A stretch of DNA of 63,285 nt from a virus (IMGVR_UViG_3300021594_000952:1-63285), one strand, 5' to 3'; positions 7,575 through 15,273 are shown, counted from the stretch's first letter. The notes: generated by a model not told the origin, from the letters alone. Made by a program: numbers and translations.

Positions 7575-7988
7575 CTATTTTTTAAAAACTTGAATGGTAT
7601 GTTCTTTTTCTATCAAGTCTGTAAATTGCCCCTCATATCGTGTTGCTCGAACAATATGGTTGTCTATCCAATGGTAGTTTCCACCACGTGGTTTACCCAT
7701 CAATAAACCATGGTATTTGAAGCCATGTTTGGCTAACCACTGTTCTGTTACCGCTCTATGTTCCTCTACTCGAGAGGTAAAGAAGGTGATGATATGTCCT
7801 TCATCAAACCACTTGTTTAAAATTTCAAGTGCATCTGGGTATAGTTTAGCGTCTATCATGCGTTCAGGTTCCTCGTTTGGAATGTCATCGCATATGGTTC
7901 CATCTATGTCTATCAGATAATTTTTAACGTTGTTAGAGAGGATAGGGGATATTCGTTTACCGTCTTTTTCTAAATTGTGTAATTCCAT
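7575..7988 (-). CDS. HAD-superfamily hydrolase
   Basis: 137 aa. The motif DIDGT at residues 27-31 supplies the nucleophile and acid Asp of HAD phosphatases. Motif II is FFTSR near residue 70, and the C-terminal part has DNH as a weak motif III. The size matches small phage HADs related to deoxynucleotidases or the phosphatase half of polynucleotide kinase. It probably removes phosphate from a nucleotide or small metabolite; substrate unknown. A class B motif lies directly upstream. Confidence 0.8.
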   Translation of the reverse strand: MELHNLEKDGKRISPILSNNVKNYLIDIDGTICDDIPNEEPERMIDAKLYPDALEILNKWFDEGHIITFFTSRVEEHRAVTEQWLAKHGFKYHGLLMGKPRGGNYHWIDNHIVRATRYEGQFTDLIEKEHTIQVFKK

Positions 7989-7989
7989 A

Positions 7990-8001
7990 TCTATAAATAT
8001 G
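7990..8001 (-). promoter_or_regulatory. Class B promoter motif
   Basis: The - strand reads CATATTTATAGA, only 1-4 nt upstream of the HAD gene start. The very short distance is unusual for a promoter, so the site may instead serve a nearly leaderless transcript or be a processing or translation element. Confidence 0.4.
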
Positions 8002-8017
8002 GGTTTTCAATTACCAT

Positions 8018-8380
8018 TTACTCTTCTTCTGCTAATATAGTTACGGTGTATAATTGATATTCATCATCTCTATGTAAATAGACTGTGCAATAGTATCCGT
8101 TTCCAAGATATGCTCCCCAATACGGATCTCCCAATTCATCTAATCCAATTACATCATCCATTAAAATACCCATATCATCCAATACTCCCCTCAATACCTC
8201 ACCTGCAATTTCAGCATCGTATGTAGTGTAGTACATTTGGTTTTCTCTACCTTTTTCTTGGATAGTGTACCACATTTCTGCGGGGATATTTTCTGTTTTC
8301 TTTTTTGTAACTATGCCTATTTGGGCATTTGTGGTAAGGCTACTTGCTAGTAGCGCTATTGTCAAAACTATTTTCTTCAT
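8018..8380 (-). CDS. Small secreted protein with signal peptide
   Basis: 120 aa. Residues 1-19 form a signal peptide (basic start, Leu/Ala-rich core, cleavage after TNA before Q), the pattern typical of Bacteroidota exported proteins. The mature part is acidic with many Tyr and ends AEEE. It overlaps the upstream gene by 41 nt. Likely periplasmic; function unknown. A phage-encoded exported protein might act at the envelope. Confidence 0.65.
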   Translation of the reverse strand: MKKIVLTIALLASSLTTNAQIGIVTKKKTENIPAEMWYTIQEKGRENQMYYTTYDAEIAGEVLRGVLDDMGILMDDVIGLDELGDPYWGAYLGNGYYCTVYLHRDDEYQLYTVTILAEEE

Positions 8381-8612
8381 CTTCTATTTTTTTTAGAACT
8401 ATATCTTGTATTGCTTGCAGATCAGCTTCTGTTGCATTAGCTGCGTTGTAGCATTCAAATTTTGTGTTGTCTAGGTCAGTATCACTGGTTATCAAAACAT
8501 GATAGTCTGTTAATGTTGCTCGCAGATCATCTAGTGCTTGCATATACGTTTTGGGTTCGCTTTGAAAGTATCTGCGAGGTAATCTTACTACAAAAATTGG
8601 TTTTGCTGTCAT
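8340..8612 (-). CDS. Small hypothetical protein
   Basis: 90 aa, starting with an ATGA overlap on the stop of the upstream gene. It begins MTAKPIFVVRLPR and has an alpha/beta look. No family recognised. Confidence 0.6.
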   Translation of the reverse strand: MTAKPIFVVRLPRRYFQSEPKTYMQALDDLRATLTDYHVLITSDTDLDNTKFECYNAANATEADLQAIQDIVLKKIEDEENSFDNSATSK

Positions 8613-8995
8613 TGTTTTCTCCTTTCTAAAACTTTTTGATATTCTTCATCACATAATGTTGTAATCCAACCAATATCGTTTCTTACTTTACCGGGTTTGC
8701 CTGTTCGCTCACATATTGTATAGCTATCATTTTCTGCTTTTGAGATACGATCATATATCTCATCTGAGCCAGAGGTAATATAGAAACGTAATCCACCAAA
8801 TTTTTCTTTAACTTGGCATGTTTTCCTGTCCCATCCTAGCTCTATTAGATCCTCTATTAGCTCTTTGATCAGCGGAAACCAACCGTTACTACATTCAAAT
8901 ATCCAACAATCTTTGATTGGTTCTCTATCTGTGAAGTATCCATTTTCTAATCCACCAATGGATTCCAAAAATGCGTTCATTTCTTCATCTGTCAT
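8609..8995 (-). CDS. Conserved phage protein with GGLRFY motif
   Basis: 128 aa. The segments WFPLIKELIEDL, KEKFGGLRFY and ICERTGKPG...GWITTLCDEE occur in a phage protein family I recognise but cannot name functionally. The Cys pair (C near 92, C near 113) in the family often frames a zinc site; here only two Cys remain (CER and LCD), so metal binding is doubtful. Confidence 0.65.
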   Translation of the reverse strand: MTDEEMNAFLESIGGLENGYFTDREPIKDCWIFECSNGWFPLIKELIEDLIELGWDRKTCQVKEKFGGLRFYITSGSDEIYDRISKAENDSYTICERTGKPGKVRNDIGWITTLCDEEYQKVLERRKQ

Positions 8996-9335
8996 AACTT
9001 TCTATTATAGTGTCTTTATATGTTAGTGTGATTAGTTTGGTTGGTATTTTGAAAGGAGTGTTGTCCACATTTGTTGGCACCATCATATCAGCAAGTGGGC
9101 CATACTTTTCTTTCCATATAGGTAACGCTAATTGATGTCTCTCTTCCAAACTCAACTCTCGTTCTTCAATCTTTAGTCCCCATGTTTCAGAGAACTCAGA
9201 ATCTATTTTACAATTATTGATGAATTCTTCTTTTTTTAATGTCCATAAATCGCATCTACCTACAGTGTCATCATTTTGTTTAACATAATTTTCATACACC
9301 TCATTAATAATCTGATTGTATCTTTCTTTATTCAT
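8985..9335 (-). CDS. Hypothetical protein, full-length member of a duplicated family
   Basis: 116 aa. The central block WGLKIEERELSLEERH is shared almost exactly with the damaged copy at 9770-10082, as are the N terminus (KERYNQII) and C terminus (TKLITLTY). This appears to be the intact paralog. Predicted helical N-terminal half and beta C-terminal end. Function unknown. Confidence 0.65.
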   Translation of the reverse strand: MNKERYNQIINEVYENYVKQNDDTVGRCDLWTLKKEEFINNCKIDSEFSETWGLKIEERELSLEERHQLALPIWKEKYGPLADMMVPTNVDNTPFKIPTKLITLTYKDTIIESYDR

Positions 9336-9337
9336 AA

Positions 9338-9592
9338 TTAATCTAGTCTAGTTAATTTATCGTGTATCTTAGAAATCATCTCAATTTTCTTACCCTGAAT
9401 GAATTTAATATCACCCGTCTCATCATTTCTTACAAAAATACCAGCCTCAAGTCCTCGTTTCTTAAAACGTTCCTCTGAGTGAAGAAAATAAGTTTCTGTA
9501 TTCAAAAAAGCGTCAATAATGACTTGACCGACTGATTCCAATTCAATTTCCCCCAAAAAAGGGTCTTTGTGTTTTATTTTTTCGTTATTCAT
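9338..9592 (-). CDS. Small hypothetical protein
   Basis: 84 aa, started at the Met at 9592 because it forms an ATGA overlap with the upstream stop; a longer in-frame extension would run 36 nt into that gene. It contains EIELESVGQVIIDAF and a charged C terminus. No family recognised. Confidence 0.6.
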   Translation of the reverse strand: MNNEKIKHKDPFLGEIELESVGQVIIDAFLNTETYFLHSEERFKKRGLEAGIFVRNDETGDIKFIQGKKIEMISKIHDKLTRLD

Positions 9593-9777
9593 AATCTTTC
9601 TGTAAGGTCTTTTTTGTTTACTAACCAAGTATTAGGTTCTATTTCCCCATCAGTTGTTACAACTAAGTATCCATTACCTTTATCCTCAATACATCTCACA
9701 ATCTTTCCATTTGGATGTAAATCAGTCCTATGACTTTCCGATAATCTCGTATAGTATTTTTTACCTATATCACTCAT
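9589..9777 (-). CDS. Small hypothetical protein
   Basis: 62 aa, beta-rich (KGNGYLVVTTDGE), possibly a small barrel. It overlaps both neighbours by a few bases. Function unknown. Confidence 0.55.
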   Translation of the reverse strand: MSDIGKKYYTRLSESHRTDLHPNGKIVRCIEDKGNGYLVVTTDGEIEPNTWLVNKKDLTERL

Positions 9778-10082
9778 AACTTTCTATTGTTTCGTTGTTA
9801 TATGTTAGTGTGATTAGTTTGGTTGATATGTTTTGTTCATCTAAAGATTCTTTTACCCTATCAGTACCTAAACTTTGCCAATTTACAAACTGAGTATGTT
9901 TATCATCCTCAATCAAATTGTATCTTTCTTCCAAACTCAACTCTCGTTCTTCAATCTTCAGTCCCCACTTTTCAGAGAACTCAGTATCTTTTTTGATACA
10001 ATGAATAAACATATCCTTAGGTAACGGTCTGATAATTCTCATAAGCCTCATCAATAATCTGATTGTATCTTTCTTTACTCAT
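9770..10082 (-). pseudogene. Broken paralog of the gene at 8985-9335
   Basis: The ATG at 10082 opens MSKERYNQIIDEAYENYQ, matching the paralog's N terminus, but stops after 21 codons at 10017. The rest of the family (FSEKWGLKIEERELSLEERY onward) continues in another frame to 9770. About 10-15 residues present in the paralog are missing at the junction, which points to an out-of-frame deletion near 10020-10030. A shorter protein could still start internally at 10054. Confidence 0.6.
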
Positions 10083-10085
10083 AAC

Positions 10086-10310
10086 CTATATTTTTACAAA
10101 ACGTGTGGTTGGAAAAATCCATTTATCTGTTCCTATAGTATCGTGCCACTCACTATACGGACGAGCATGAAATCCTCCAAATGAAAGTGAACGATAAATT
10201 ACAAGTACTTCATTTGTGTCTGTATGATTACACATACAAACAATTTCGTATTGGCCACCTTTATAGTGTTTCCATTTTTCTCCGGGTTGGGGGTAGTGTA
10301 TATTTACCAT
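10086..10310 (-). CDS. DUF1653-like protein
   Basis: 74 aa. The pattern GEKWKHYKGGQYEIVCMC, then VIYRSLSFGGFHARPYSEW, matches the short DUF1653 domain (HyKGxxYxV ... VYR ... RP ... F/W). That domain is common in phages and bacteria with unknown biochemistry. One domain, full length for the family. Confidence 0.8.
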   Translation of the reverse strand: MVNIHYPQPGEKWKHYKGGQYEIVCMCNHTDTNEVLVIYRSLSFGGFHARPYSEWHDTIGTDKWIFPTTRFVKI

Positions 10311-10407
10311 ATTTTTTTCTTAAGTATGCTGCGTAACGATTTCGTTTGTTTGGGTTGGTAAACAACCATCCCCAATTCATTTCAAACCATTTTACTATCC
10401 TTTTCAT
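10261..10407 (-). CDS. 48-aa basic protein
   Basis: Starts with an ATGA overlap on the preceding stop (10404-10407) and overlaps the DUF1653 gene by 50 nt. It contains WGWLFTNPNKRNRYAAYLRK. The overlap start is good evidence for translation; the composition suggests a small nucleic-acid or membrane-surface binder. Function unknown. Confidence 0.5.
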   Translation of the reverse strand: MKRIVKWFEMNWGWLFTNPNKRNRYAAYLRKKYGKYTLPPTRRKMETL

Positions 10408-10634
10408 AACACAATTCCATTTGCCATTTGATATGCTGATAGGTCTGCTGGGCTTTTAGTGGTTTGGGATATTTCTTCGTGTTTACCATAGTACCACTCA
10501 CTGTTGTAGTTTTTGCAAACGGTAACGTGCTCATATTTTACAACATCATCTAACCCACCTTCATACCCTCTTATGTATACTTCTAGGTTTGGGTCTAGCT
10601 CGCTTAATTGCTCTATCAGTTCTGCTACTGTCAT
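10404..10634 (-). CDS. Conserved small phage protein
   Basis: 76 aa. The opening MTVAELIEQLSELDPNLEVY, then GYEGG-DD, is a frequent signature of a small phage/prophage protein family of unknown function. It overlaps both neighbours by 4 nt. Confidence 0.7.
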   Translation of the reverse strand: MTVAELIEQLSELDPNLEVYIRGYEGGLDDVVKYEHVTVCKNYNSEWYYGKHEEISQTTKSPADLSAYQMANGIVL

Positions 10635-10876
10635 TTTATAACTCGTTTTTCTATTAAATTGATTAGTGCTTGTACTTCCTCAAATGAGGTAAAACGGATG
10701 TTTGGCCATGAATCAAAGAAATCCACATACCATTCCCCATCTTCTACTTCATCAGATGAACTTGAGATAAATCCAAACCCATCTGCTATCTGATATGAAT
10801 AGTAGTGGTGGTCTCCTTCATAGTCACCATATTCTTCTCTTTCAAAACCAAGTAATTGTATTTGTTTTTCTGTCAT
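10631..10876 (-). CDS. Small acidic hypothetical protein
   Basis: 81 aa. Strongly acidic and aromatic (EEYGDYEGDHHYYSYQ), ending in a helix LINLIEKRVIK. A class A promoter and A-rich leader lie upstream. Acidic, DNA-mimic-like composition is notable but no function can be assigned. Confidence 0.6.
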   Translation of the reverse strand: MTEKQIQLLGFEREEYGDYEGDHHYYSYQIADGFGFISSSSDEVEDGEWYVDFFDSWPNIRFTSFEEVQALINLIEKRVIK

Positions 10877-10892
10877 AACTTTTATTTTCCGA

Positions 10893-10903
10893 TAATATAC
10901 AAA
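10893..10903 (-). promoter_or_regulatory. Class A promoter motif
   Basis: The - strand reads TTTGTATATTA with the leader AAAAGTTATG before the gene starting at 10876, which heads the run of overlapping small genes down to 8018. Confidence 0.6.
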
Positions 10904-10919
10904 ACCTTTTTTATAGAGC

Positions 10920-11498
10920 CTATTCCCCTAAGAATTTTTTAGCATTTTCTTTTCCAATGGTTTGGATTACTTGACGTAGGAATTCTTTTCTATCTGTGAT
11001 TTTTCCATCCATGTATTGCTGAACTAGTGTTACAACTTCTTGTTCTTTGTCTCTGCCTAGCTTAACTTTATAGTCTATAACATCAACTAAACTCATATAG
11101 TAGTACCCTTCAACTTTATTACTGCTTCGCATGATTTCTGGTGTAGAACGCACTTTAGTATCTGCATATTCTCCCCCAGCTTTTGAAGGATCCCAATCAG
11201 TAAATACTTCAATAGAGCCGTCTGTGGTTGGTCTGTATATTCCTCCCTTTGCTAGTTCATCTTTCAAACCTGCTTTTATCCAAAGATTTTTGTCTGGGAT
11301 TACTATATCTAGATCCCCTAATGTTCCTTTTAAGTTAAATACTTCTCTAAGTTCAGGGAACAAATATAGGCGAGCGGAACCAGCTAACAGTTTAGATAGA
11401 CCGGCATCAAGTACTTCATCTAGTTGAAGTTCTCCCTCCAACTCTTTCCATATTTCTTTCAAGATAACCTCTTTTACGTAAATTTCTGTTAAGTTCAT
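10920..11498 (-). CDS. Putative nucleotidyltransferase-fold protein
   Basis: 192 aa from the Met at 11498, which makes an ATGA overlap with the upstream stop. Residues about 38-72 (LLAGSARLYLFPELR, then GDLDIVIP) resemble the GS...R...(G/S)DxD signature of the nucleotidyltransferase fold, with the last Asp pair as possible metal ligands. The rest is helical. If real, it could transfer a nucleotide to RNA or protein. The match is motif-level only, and a hypothetical protein is the fallback. Confidence 0.5.
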   Translation of the reverse strand: MNLTEIYVKEVILKEIWKELEGELQLDEVLDAGLSKLLAGSARLYLFPELREVFNLKGTLGDLDIVIPDKNLWIKAGLKDELAKGGIYRPTTDGSIEVFTDWDPSKAGGEYADTKVRSTPEIMRSSNKVEGYYYMSLVDVIDYKVKLGRDKEQEVVTLVQQYMDGKITDRKEFLRQVIQTIGKENAKKFLGE

Positions 11499-11854
11499 TT
11501 GTTTTGTTTTTCCCATTCAAAATCCTCAAATACATGATATTCTGCTAGCTTATCCACTGCTTTTTTTCCATATTGTCCTTCAATATCAAGGATCTCAAAT
11601 GAAAAAAACATTGAATATGGGCTAGGCCCTTTGAAAAACATCCACTTGTAAGCAGACCATTCTGCTGTTAAATGATAGTTTTCTTTTATGTATTCTAGAA
11701 CTATTGAAATATTAGTATCACCATGTTCATTTATATAGTTCCTATCATAAATATTACAAAGTTTGCTTACTAATTTAAGAAATTTGTAAACTTGAAATAT
11801 TCTTGTAGCTATTGTTACTACTACTAAAATTGATAATATTATTAATGTTGTCAT
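11495..11854 (-). CDS. Membrane-anchored hypothetical protein
   Basis: 119 aa. One hydrophobic N-terminal helix (residues 3-18), then a soluble helical domain with several aromatic residues. Class A promoter and A-rich leader upstream. Likely inner-membrane with a cytoplasmic domain; function unknown. Confidence 0.6.
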   Translation of the reverse strand: MTTLIILSILVVVTIATRIFQVYKFLKLVSKLCNIYDRNYINEHGDTNISIVLEYIKENYHLTAEWSAYKWMFFKGPSPYSMFFSFEILDIEGQYGKKAVDKLAEYHVFEDFEWEKQNK

Positions 11855-11870
11855 AACTTTTATTTTCTTT

Positions 11871-11881
11871 TAATATACGAA
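11871..11881 (-). promoter_or_regulatory. Class A promoter motif
   Basis: The - strand reads TTCGTATATTA with an AAAAGTTATG leader before the gene starting at 11854. Confidence 0.6.
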
Positions 11882-11882
11882 A

Positions 11883-12098
11883 TTAACTTTCGGAAACCAC
11901 TTCCTCTGCCTCTTGGATAGTTTCACAAAACAGATAGTGTGTTTGGTCTCTCAAAACATGATCTGCTCCAATCCAATCACGATACATTTTAATATATTCT
12001 ATGTCTGGGGCTTGATCTAGTTTGGGGGTGAAATGTCCTTCCCATACTCGTTTTAAGATAAGATAAGCATTTCCCCCATGCATGTACAACTGTTTCAT
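11883..12098 (-). CDS. Small hypothetical protein
   Basis: 71 aa, no recognised domain. It contains EYIKMYRDWIGADHVL and an acidic C terminus. Starts 2 nt from the upstream stop. Confidence 0.55.
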   Translation of the reverse strand: MKQLYMHGGNAYLILKRVWEGHFTPKLDQAPDIEYIKMYRDWIGADHVLRDQTHYLFCETIQEAEEVVSES

Positions 12099-12099
12099 G

Positions 12100-12360
12100 T
12101 TAGAATCTAGCTAGAGGGTCGGTTTGTTGGATACCTCCATCACGCTCACCTCGAGAGGTTAAAATTTGATCCGGTGGGACAACTCTAATTACTACTCCAT
12201 TTGCTCTAAATGTTCCACCTTGTTTAAGGAGTTTTTTAAACATTGTTTCGTGTTTGGGTTCCCAAGATTTACTTGCCTCAAGTACAACTTGTTTTTCCAC
12301 TATTGTACCATCAAATAGTATAATGGTTCCTTTTCTGATTGATTGTGGTGCTAGTGCCAT
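12100..12360 (-). CDS. Small hypothetical protein
   Basis: 86 aa, beta-rich N-terminal half (KGTIILFDGTIVEKQVVLEA) and a Gly-rich middle. The N-terminal MALAPQSIRKG suggests a soluble structural or regulatory protein. No family recognised. Confidence 0.55.
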   Translation of the reverse strand: MALAPQSIRKGTIILFDGTIVEKQVVLEASKSWEPKHETMFKKLLKQGGTFRANGVVIRVVPPDQILTSRGERDGGIQQTDPLARF

Positions 12361-12362
12361 AG

Positions 12363-12449
12363 TTAAAATATATCATTTAAATGTTCAGGGCAGTCATCTA
12401 CTATATTTCGTTTCCACCAAAGTTTAATCTTTTCTAGTAATTTTTTCAT
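12363..12449 (-). CDS. 28-aa peptide
   Basis: Opens MKKLLEKIKLWWKRN and ends at 12363, 2 nt before the next start. The amphipathic basic-aromatic helix suggests membrane-surface binding. Very short, so moderate support only. Confidence 0.4.
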   Translation of the reverse strand: MKKLLEKIKLWWKRNIVDDCPEHLNDIF

Positions 12450-12525
12450 ATATATACATTATTAGTGCTCCAATTATTGCAATTATGGAAAAACTCCATC
12501 CTATAGTGTTTAACATTTCAAACAT
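12424..12525 (-). CDS. 33-aa membrane peptide
   Basis: Contains one hydrophobic helix (residues 8-26, SFSIIAIIGALIMYIY) and a basic C terminus. It overlaps the upstream gene by 8 nt and the 28-aa peptide by 26 nt. Small membrane peptide of unknown role. Confidence 0.45.
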   Translation of the reverse strand: MFEMLNTIGWSFSIIAIIGALIMYIYEKITRKD

Positions 12526-12727
12526 AGTGTATCTCTAGTTTATGGCTAGTTCCATATTGTATGCTTCTAACTTGATTTGTATTGTATAGTGGTTTGGCTT
12601 CATCCCAATTGTCGCTAAAAACTGGGTAGCCACCTTTCAAACCAGAAAATACTTGAGCGTATTCGTTTAGTACGATAAATTCTGGTTCTTTAGGGTCGCG
12701 TAATTTTTTGTTTAAGATAGCCTTCAT
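12518..12727 (-). CDS. Small hypothetical protein
   Basis: 69 aa with a beta-rich profile (EYAQVFSGLKGGYPVFS). Its start directly abuts the upstream stop. No family recognised. Confidence 0.55.
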   Translation of the reverse strand: MKAILNKKLRDPKEPEFIVLNEYAQVFSGLKGGYPVFSDNWDEAKPLYNTNQVRSIQYGTSHKLEIHYV

Positions 12728-13033
12728 TTAGTCCTCGTCTGTGTACCATGTATCTACAATCTCTACAAACTTTGTATCATCTTCTTCATCTCTATATTCA
12801 GGGAGCAAACCAGCATTTTCAATTAGATTCCAAACACGATCTTTCCATTTGTCAATGTGTAGCCCTTCAACCTCTACTACTCCAGCCATTGTACACTCAC
12901 CTAACAGGTTGATCAAATCCATTGATAGAGCATCAAACGCTTCAATGTCAAAACCATCTTTTTTACGGTTTTTGTACATTTGCTTAATTGTTTCAAAACG
13001 GTTTGAAATCGGAAATTTTGTTTTACTTTTCAT
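12728..13033 (-). CDS. Hypothetical acidic protein
   Basis: 101 aa, helical, acidic C terminus (REEDDTKFVEIVDTW). First gene after a class A promoter with the AAAAGTTATG leader, so it heads the operon that continues to 11883. Function unknown. Confidence 0.6.
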   Translation of the reverse strand: MKSKTKFPISNRFETIKQMYKNRKKDGFDIEAFDALSMDLINLLGECTMAGVVEVEGLHIDKWKDRVWNLIENAGLLPEYRDEEDDTKFVEIVDTWYTDED

Positions 13034-13060
13034 AACTTTTATTTTTTTAAATTTATACTA

Positions 13061-13071
13061 TAATATACGAA
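13061..13071 (-). promoter_or_regulatory. Class A promoter motif
   Basis: The - strand reads TTCGTATATTA upstream of the gene starting at 13033. Confidence 0.6.
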
Positions 13072-13098
13072 TTCTTTTACCAAATTCAAATTCCTCTT

Positions 13099-13518
13099 TT
13101 AAATAGGCTTATAGTTGTAGATAGAAATTACTTTTCTATTAAAATTGTCTGGGTGGAGTTTCAAAAGTGTGTTTAATGATTCATCTTTGTTATCCTCTGT
13201 AACGTCAACTATGGTAGTATCTTGGGCAATCTCACCATACTCATCTTTTACTTTATAGAAAACTTCATATTGTCCAATAGCAAGGCCACCATCGCTTCTG
13301 AAATTGTCTTCTTTTACAACTCGGGTTAGTTGAGTGCGGTTTAACAATTTGATTTTACCTGTATCTGTTTTAACTTGTACTCCAACGTTTCCATTGTCAT
13401 TTACTACTGTAAATCTTTGTCCTGCATGTAAAACTATTTCTCCGTTGTGGAATGTTTCCTCATTTAGCGCTTTTGATATTTCTTCTTTGATGAGTTTGCG
13501 TAATCCGTCTAATTTCAT
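13099..13518 (-). CDS. Protein with type I N-terminal tag, possibly capsid-targeted
   Basis: 139 aa. The N terminus MKLDGLRKLIKEEISKALNEE is an amphipathic helix nearly identical in plan to those at 32636 and 53975, although the bodies of the three proteins differ. The body (from about residue 22) is beta-rich and includes GEIVLHAGQRFTVVNDNG. By analogy with T4 internal head proteins, the tag may direct it into the prohead and be cleaved at a LxE-type site. A class B motif precedes the gene. Function of the body unknown. Confidence 0.65.
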   Translation of the reverse strand: MKLDGLRKLIKEEISKALNEETFHNGEIVLHAGQRFTVVNDNGNVGVQVKTDTGKIKLLNRTQLTRVVKEDNFRSDGGLAIGQYEVFYKVKDEYGEIAQDTTIVDVTEDNKDESLNTLLKLHPDNFNRKVISIYNYKPI

Positions 13519-13525
13519 GTTTTTG

Positions 13526-13537
13526 TTTATAAATATT
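13526..13537 (-). promoter_or_regulatory. Class B promoter motif
   Basis: The - strand reads AATATTTATAAA, overlapping the stop codon of the upstream gene and lying about 8 nt before the tagged gene. Confidence 0.5.
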
Positions 13538-13991
13538 ATTTACTTTCTACTTCTTTGATATGTTTACATTTTCTATCCTTGGCTCTCCATACTCCAGGGC
13601 AATTACACTTTAGGGTACCATTTTTGTTTTCTGTAACAATATATGTTCCTCCTCCACTTGAGCTTTCAAATTTCCACTCTCGTTTTTCAACAGGTGTAAC
13701 TATTTCTACTTTAGATTCTTTTTGAATTTGTTGTTCTGTTTGTATTTCCACTATATCCTCCAATGTGGTTTGTGGATGGCATTCTATACCTACTGGGTAT
13801 ATCATTGTTTTGTCGATGAATCGAATGATTGTTTTGGGGAGGATATTGTGTTTGGCTACTTTGTATTTAAAGCGCTTACAGCCCGAGTGCACAATACCAT
13901 CGCGTTGTGGATATATTTTAGCTTCTTCTGCGGTAACAATCGTTGTTTCTACGCGCCCGTCTTCAAATTCTAAATGTAGTTCAAATAACAT
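13536..13991 (-). CDS. SWIM-type zinc finger protein
   Basis: 151 aa. The C terminus has C-N-C ... C-K-H (CNCPGVWRAKDRKCKHIKEV), the CxCxnCxH spacing of SWIM zinc fingers, used for DNA or protein contacts. The N-terminal half is a beta-rich domain of unknown type with a central Glu/Gln linker (TEQQIQKESKVE). Class A promoter upstream. May be a DNA-binding accessory factor. Confidence 0.7.
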   Translation of the reverse strand: MLFELHLEFEDGRVETTIVTAEEAKIYPQRDGIVHSGCKRFKYKVAKHNILPKTIIRFIDKTMIYPVGIECHPQTTLEDIVEIQTEQQIQKESKVEIVTPVEKREWKFESSSGGGTYIVTENKNGTLKCNCPGVWRAKDRKCKHIKEVESK

Positions 13992-14008
13992 AACCTTTTT
14001 ATTTGCTT

Positions 14009-14019
14009 GAATATACGAA
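14009..14019 (-). promoter_or_regulatory. Class A promoter motif
   Basis: The - strand reads TTCGTATATTC upstream of the SWIM gene. Confidence 0.55.
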
Positions 14020-14046
14020 AGAAGAATATAGAAGCCTATTCCCTTT

Positions 14047-14385
14047 TTAAGAGATTACTAGAGAGTACATTCCTGTTCCTCTTAAACGATAAGTAGTTCC
14101 TGTTACAGCTGGTGTTGGAGCAAAGGTAAAAGTAGAAGATCCAGGTTGCACTACAACAGAGGCAATATATGATGAGGTTATCAAGTTCATAGATTCGGAT
14201 ACACTATATGTTCCTTTAAAGTTTGTTGGAGCAGTCGCGTCATAGAAACCTTGATCATTTCTTACAGTCTCCATTGTGAAATAAGAGGAAGCGGATGGGT
14301 TTGTAAAGGTAAATGTTTTTGTACCTGCTAGATTTTCTCCTATTGAGCCGGTTCCATATAACTGTTGGTAAGTGTAAGTTGCCAT
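14047..14385 (-). CDS. Small beta-rich protein, possibly structural
   Basis: 112 aa, rich in Thr, Ser, Gly and aromatic residues with alternating beta pattern (TKTFTFTNPSASSYFTMETV) and no charged helices, the composition of virion decoration or fibre-associated domains. It is coupled by a 1-nt overlap to the membrane protein upstream. Virion location is a guess from composition. Confidence 0.55.
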   Translation of the reverse strand: MATYTYQQLYGTGSIGENLAGTKTFTFTNPSASSYFTMETVRNDQGFYDATAPTNFKGTYSVSESMNLITSSYIASVVVQPGSSTFTFAPTPAVTGTTYRLRGTGMYSLVIS

Positions 14386-14750
14386 TAATCTCTAAAATTG
14401 TTATAAAATATTGTGAATGATCCTTTAAATACCATCATACATATTAAAGCTATAATCCATCCACAAATAAGAGCAATAGCTCCAAATAGAAATAGGGTAC
14501 GAATCATTTTAAATAAATGCCATCCTTCTGTAAAGCCAACTAGTAAAGTAGAGGATAAAAAGAAACGTTCACCTTGGTTTCTGTCTCCATTTTTCCATTT
14601 GTTCCCTCCGGAAACAACAGGGTTCCAAAAGTTTGGGTTTGTATTTTTAAATATACTTTCCTCAAAACTGTGAGCTAAAGCATCCATTCCGGCTTCAGCT
14701 AAACCAGCTATAGTTAAAAACAATATAATCAAAAATACTCCAAGAAACAT
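14385..14750 (-). CDS. Phage membrane protein
   Basis: 121 aa. Hydrophobic segments at about 2-20 and 85-112 flank a hydrophilic loop that contains IFKNTNPNFWNPVVSGGN-KWKNGD. This Asn/Trp-rich loop, followed by a segment with WHLFK, recurs in membrane proteins of Bacteroidota phages (recall). Two-pass inner-membrane topology likely. Function unknown. Confidence 0.65.
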   Translation of the reverse strand: MFLGVFLIILFLTIAGLAEAGMDALAHSFEESIFKNTNPNFWNPVVSGGNKWKNGDRNQGERFFLSSTLLVGFTEGWHLFKMIRTLFLFGAIALICGWIIALICMMVFKGSFTIFYNNFRD

Positions 14751-14751
14751 A

Positions 14752-14949
14752 TCAAAAATATTTTTTGTTTAAAATATACCAAACCAAAGAACCAATAAAC
14801 CCTCCATAAGTAGCAACACCAGCTCCAATTCTAGGATACCAATCATCCAAATACCCACTGTCAAGCCATTCAGGGTAAAGAAAAATTCCAACATATCCTA
14901 ATCCAACTACGGGAATTAAATGAAATATATGTTTGAGGATTTTTGTCAT
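14752..14949 (-). CDS. Small two-pass membrane protein
   Basis: 65 aa with hydrophobic segments at about 8-25 and 43-60 separated by an acidic loop (DSGYLDDWYPRIG). It is one of three consecutive genes that probably share a membrane role. Could be holin-like, but it is far from the lysozyme gene. Confidence 0.6.
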   Translation of the reverse strand: MTKILKHIFHLIPVVGLGYVGIFLYPEWLDSGYLDDWYPRIGAGVATYGGFIGSLVWYILNKKYF

Positions 14950-15272
14950 TTTTTCTTCTTTTTTTCTTCTAGTTCATTTAAATATTTTATTGCCTTTACA
15001 ATTTCAGCACATTTTTCATATAGTTCATGTGCTTCATATTTAGGTAAATTCGTTTCCAACACGTATACAAAATCTTGTCTATCCACGGTCACATCCAATA
15101 TCATCTCTTCTTCCTCTAAAAAGACAGATAGAGCGGGGATATGGCGTTTTCTCCCTTTAAGGTTTTTCAAGATGGTTTCTACAAGAGCTTGGGCAATTCG
15201 AATATCACCTTTCTCGACCATATTCTCAAATTCCTCACTGTTGTTAACTGAAAATTCTTCCATTTTTGTCAT
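14946..15272 (-). CDS. Hypothetical soluble protein
   Basis: 108 aa, alpha/beta, acidic, ending in a run of six Lys. It overlaps the downstream membrane gene by 4 nt, suggesting coordinated expression. No family recognised. Confidence 0.55.
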   Translation of the reverse strand: MTKMEEFSVNNSEEFENMVEKGDIRIAQALVETILKNLKGRKRHIPALSVFLEEEEMILDVTVDRQDFVYVLETNLPKYEAHELYEKCAEIVKAIKYLNELEEKKKKK

Positions 15273-15273
15273 A

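Noticed and set aside
13722-14010. Open frames on the + strand opposite the SWIM gene
   Set aside because: Aromatic/hydrophobic residue runs typical of antisense reading; the - strand gene has a recognised zinc finger and promoter.
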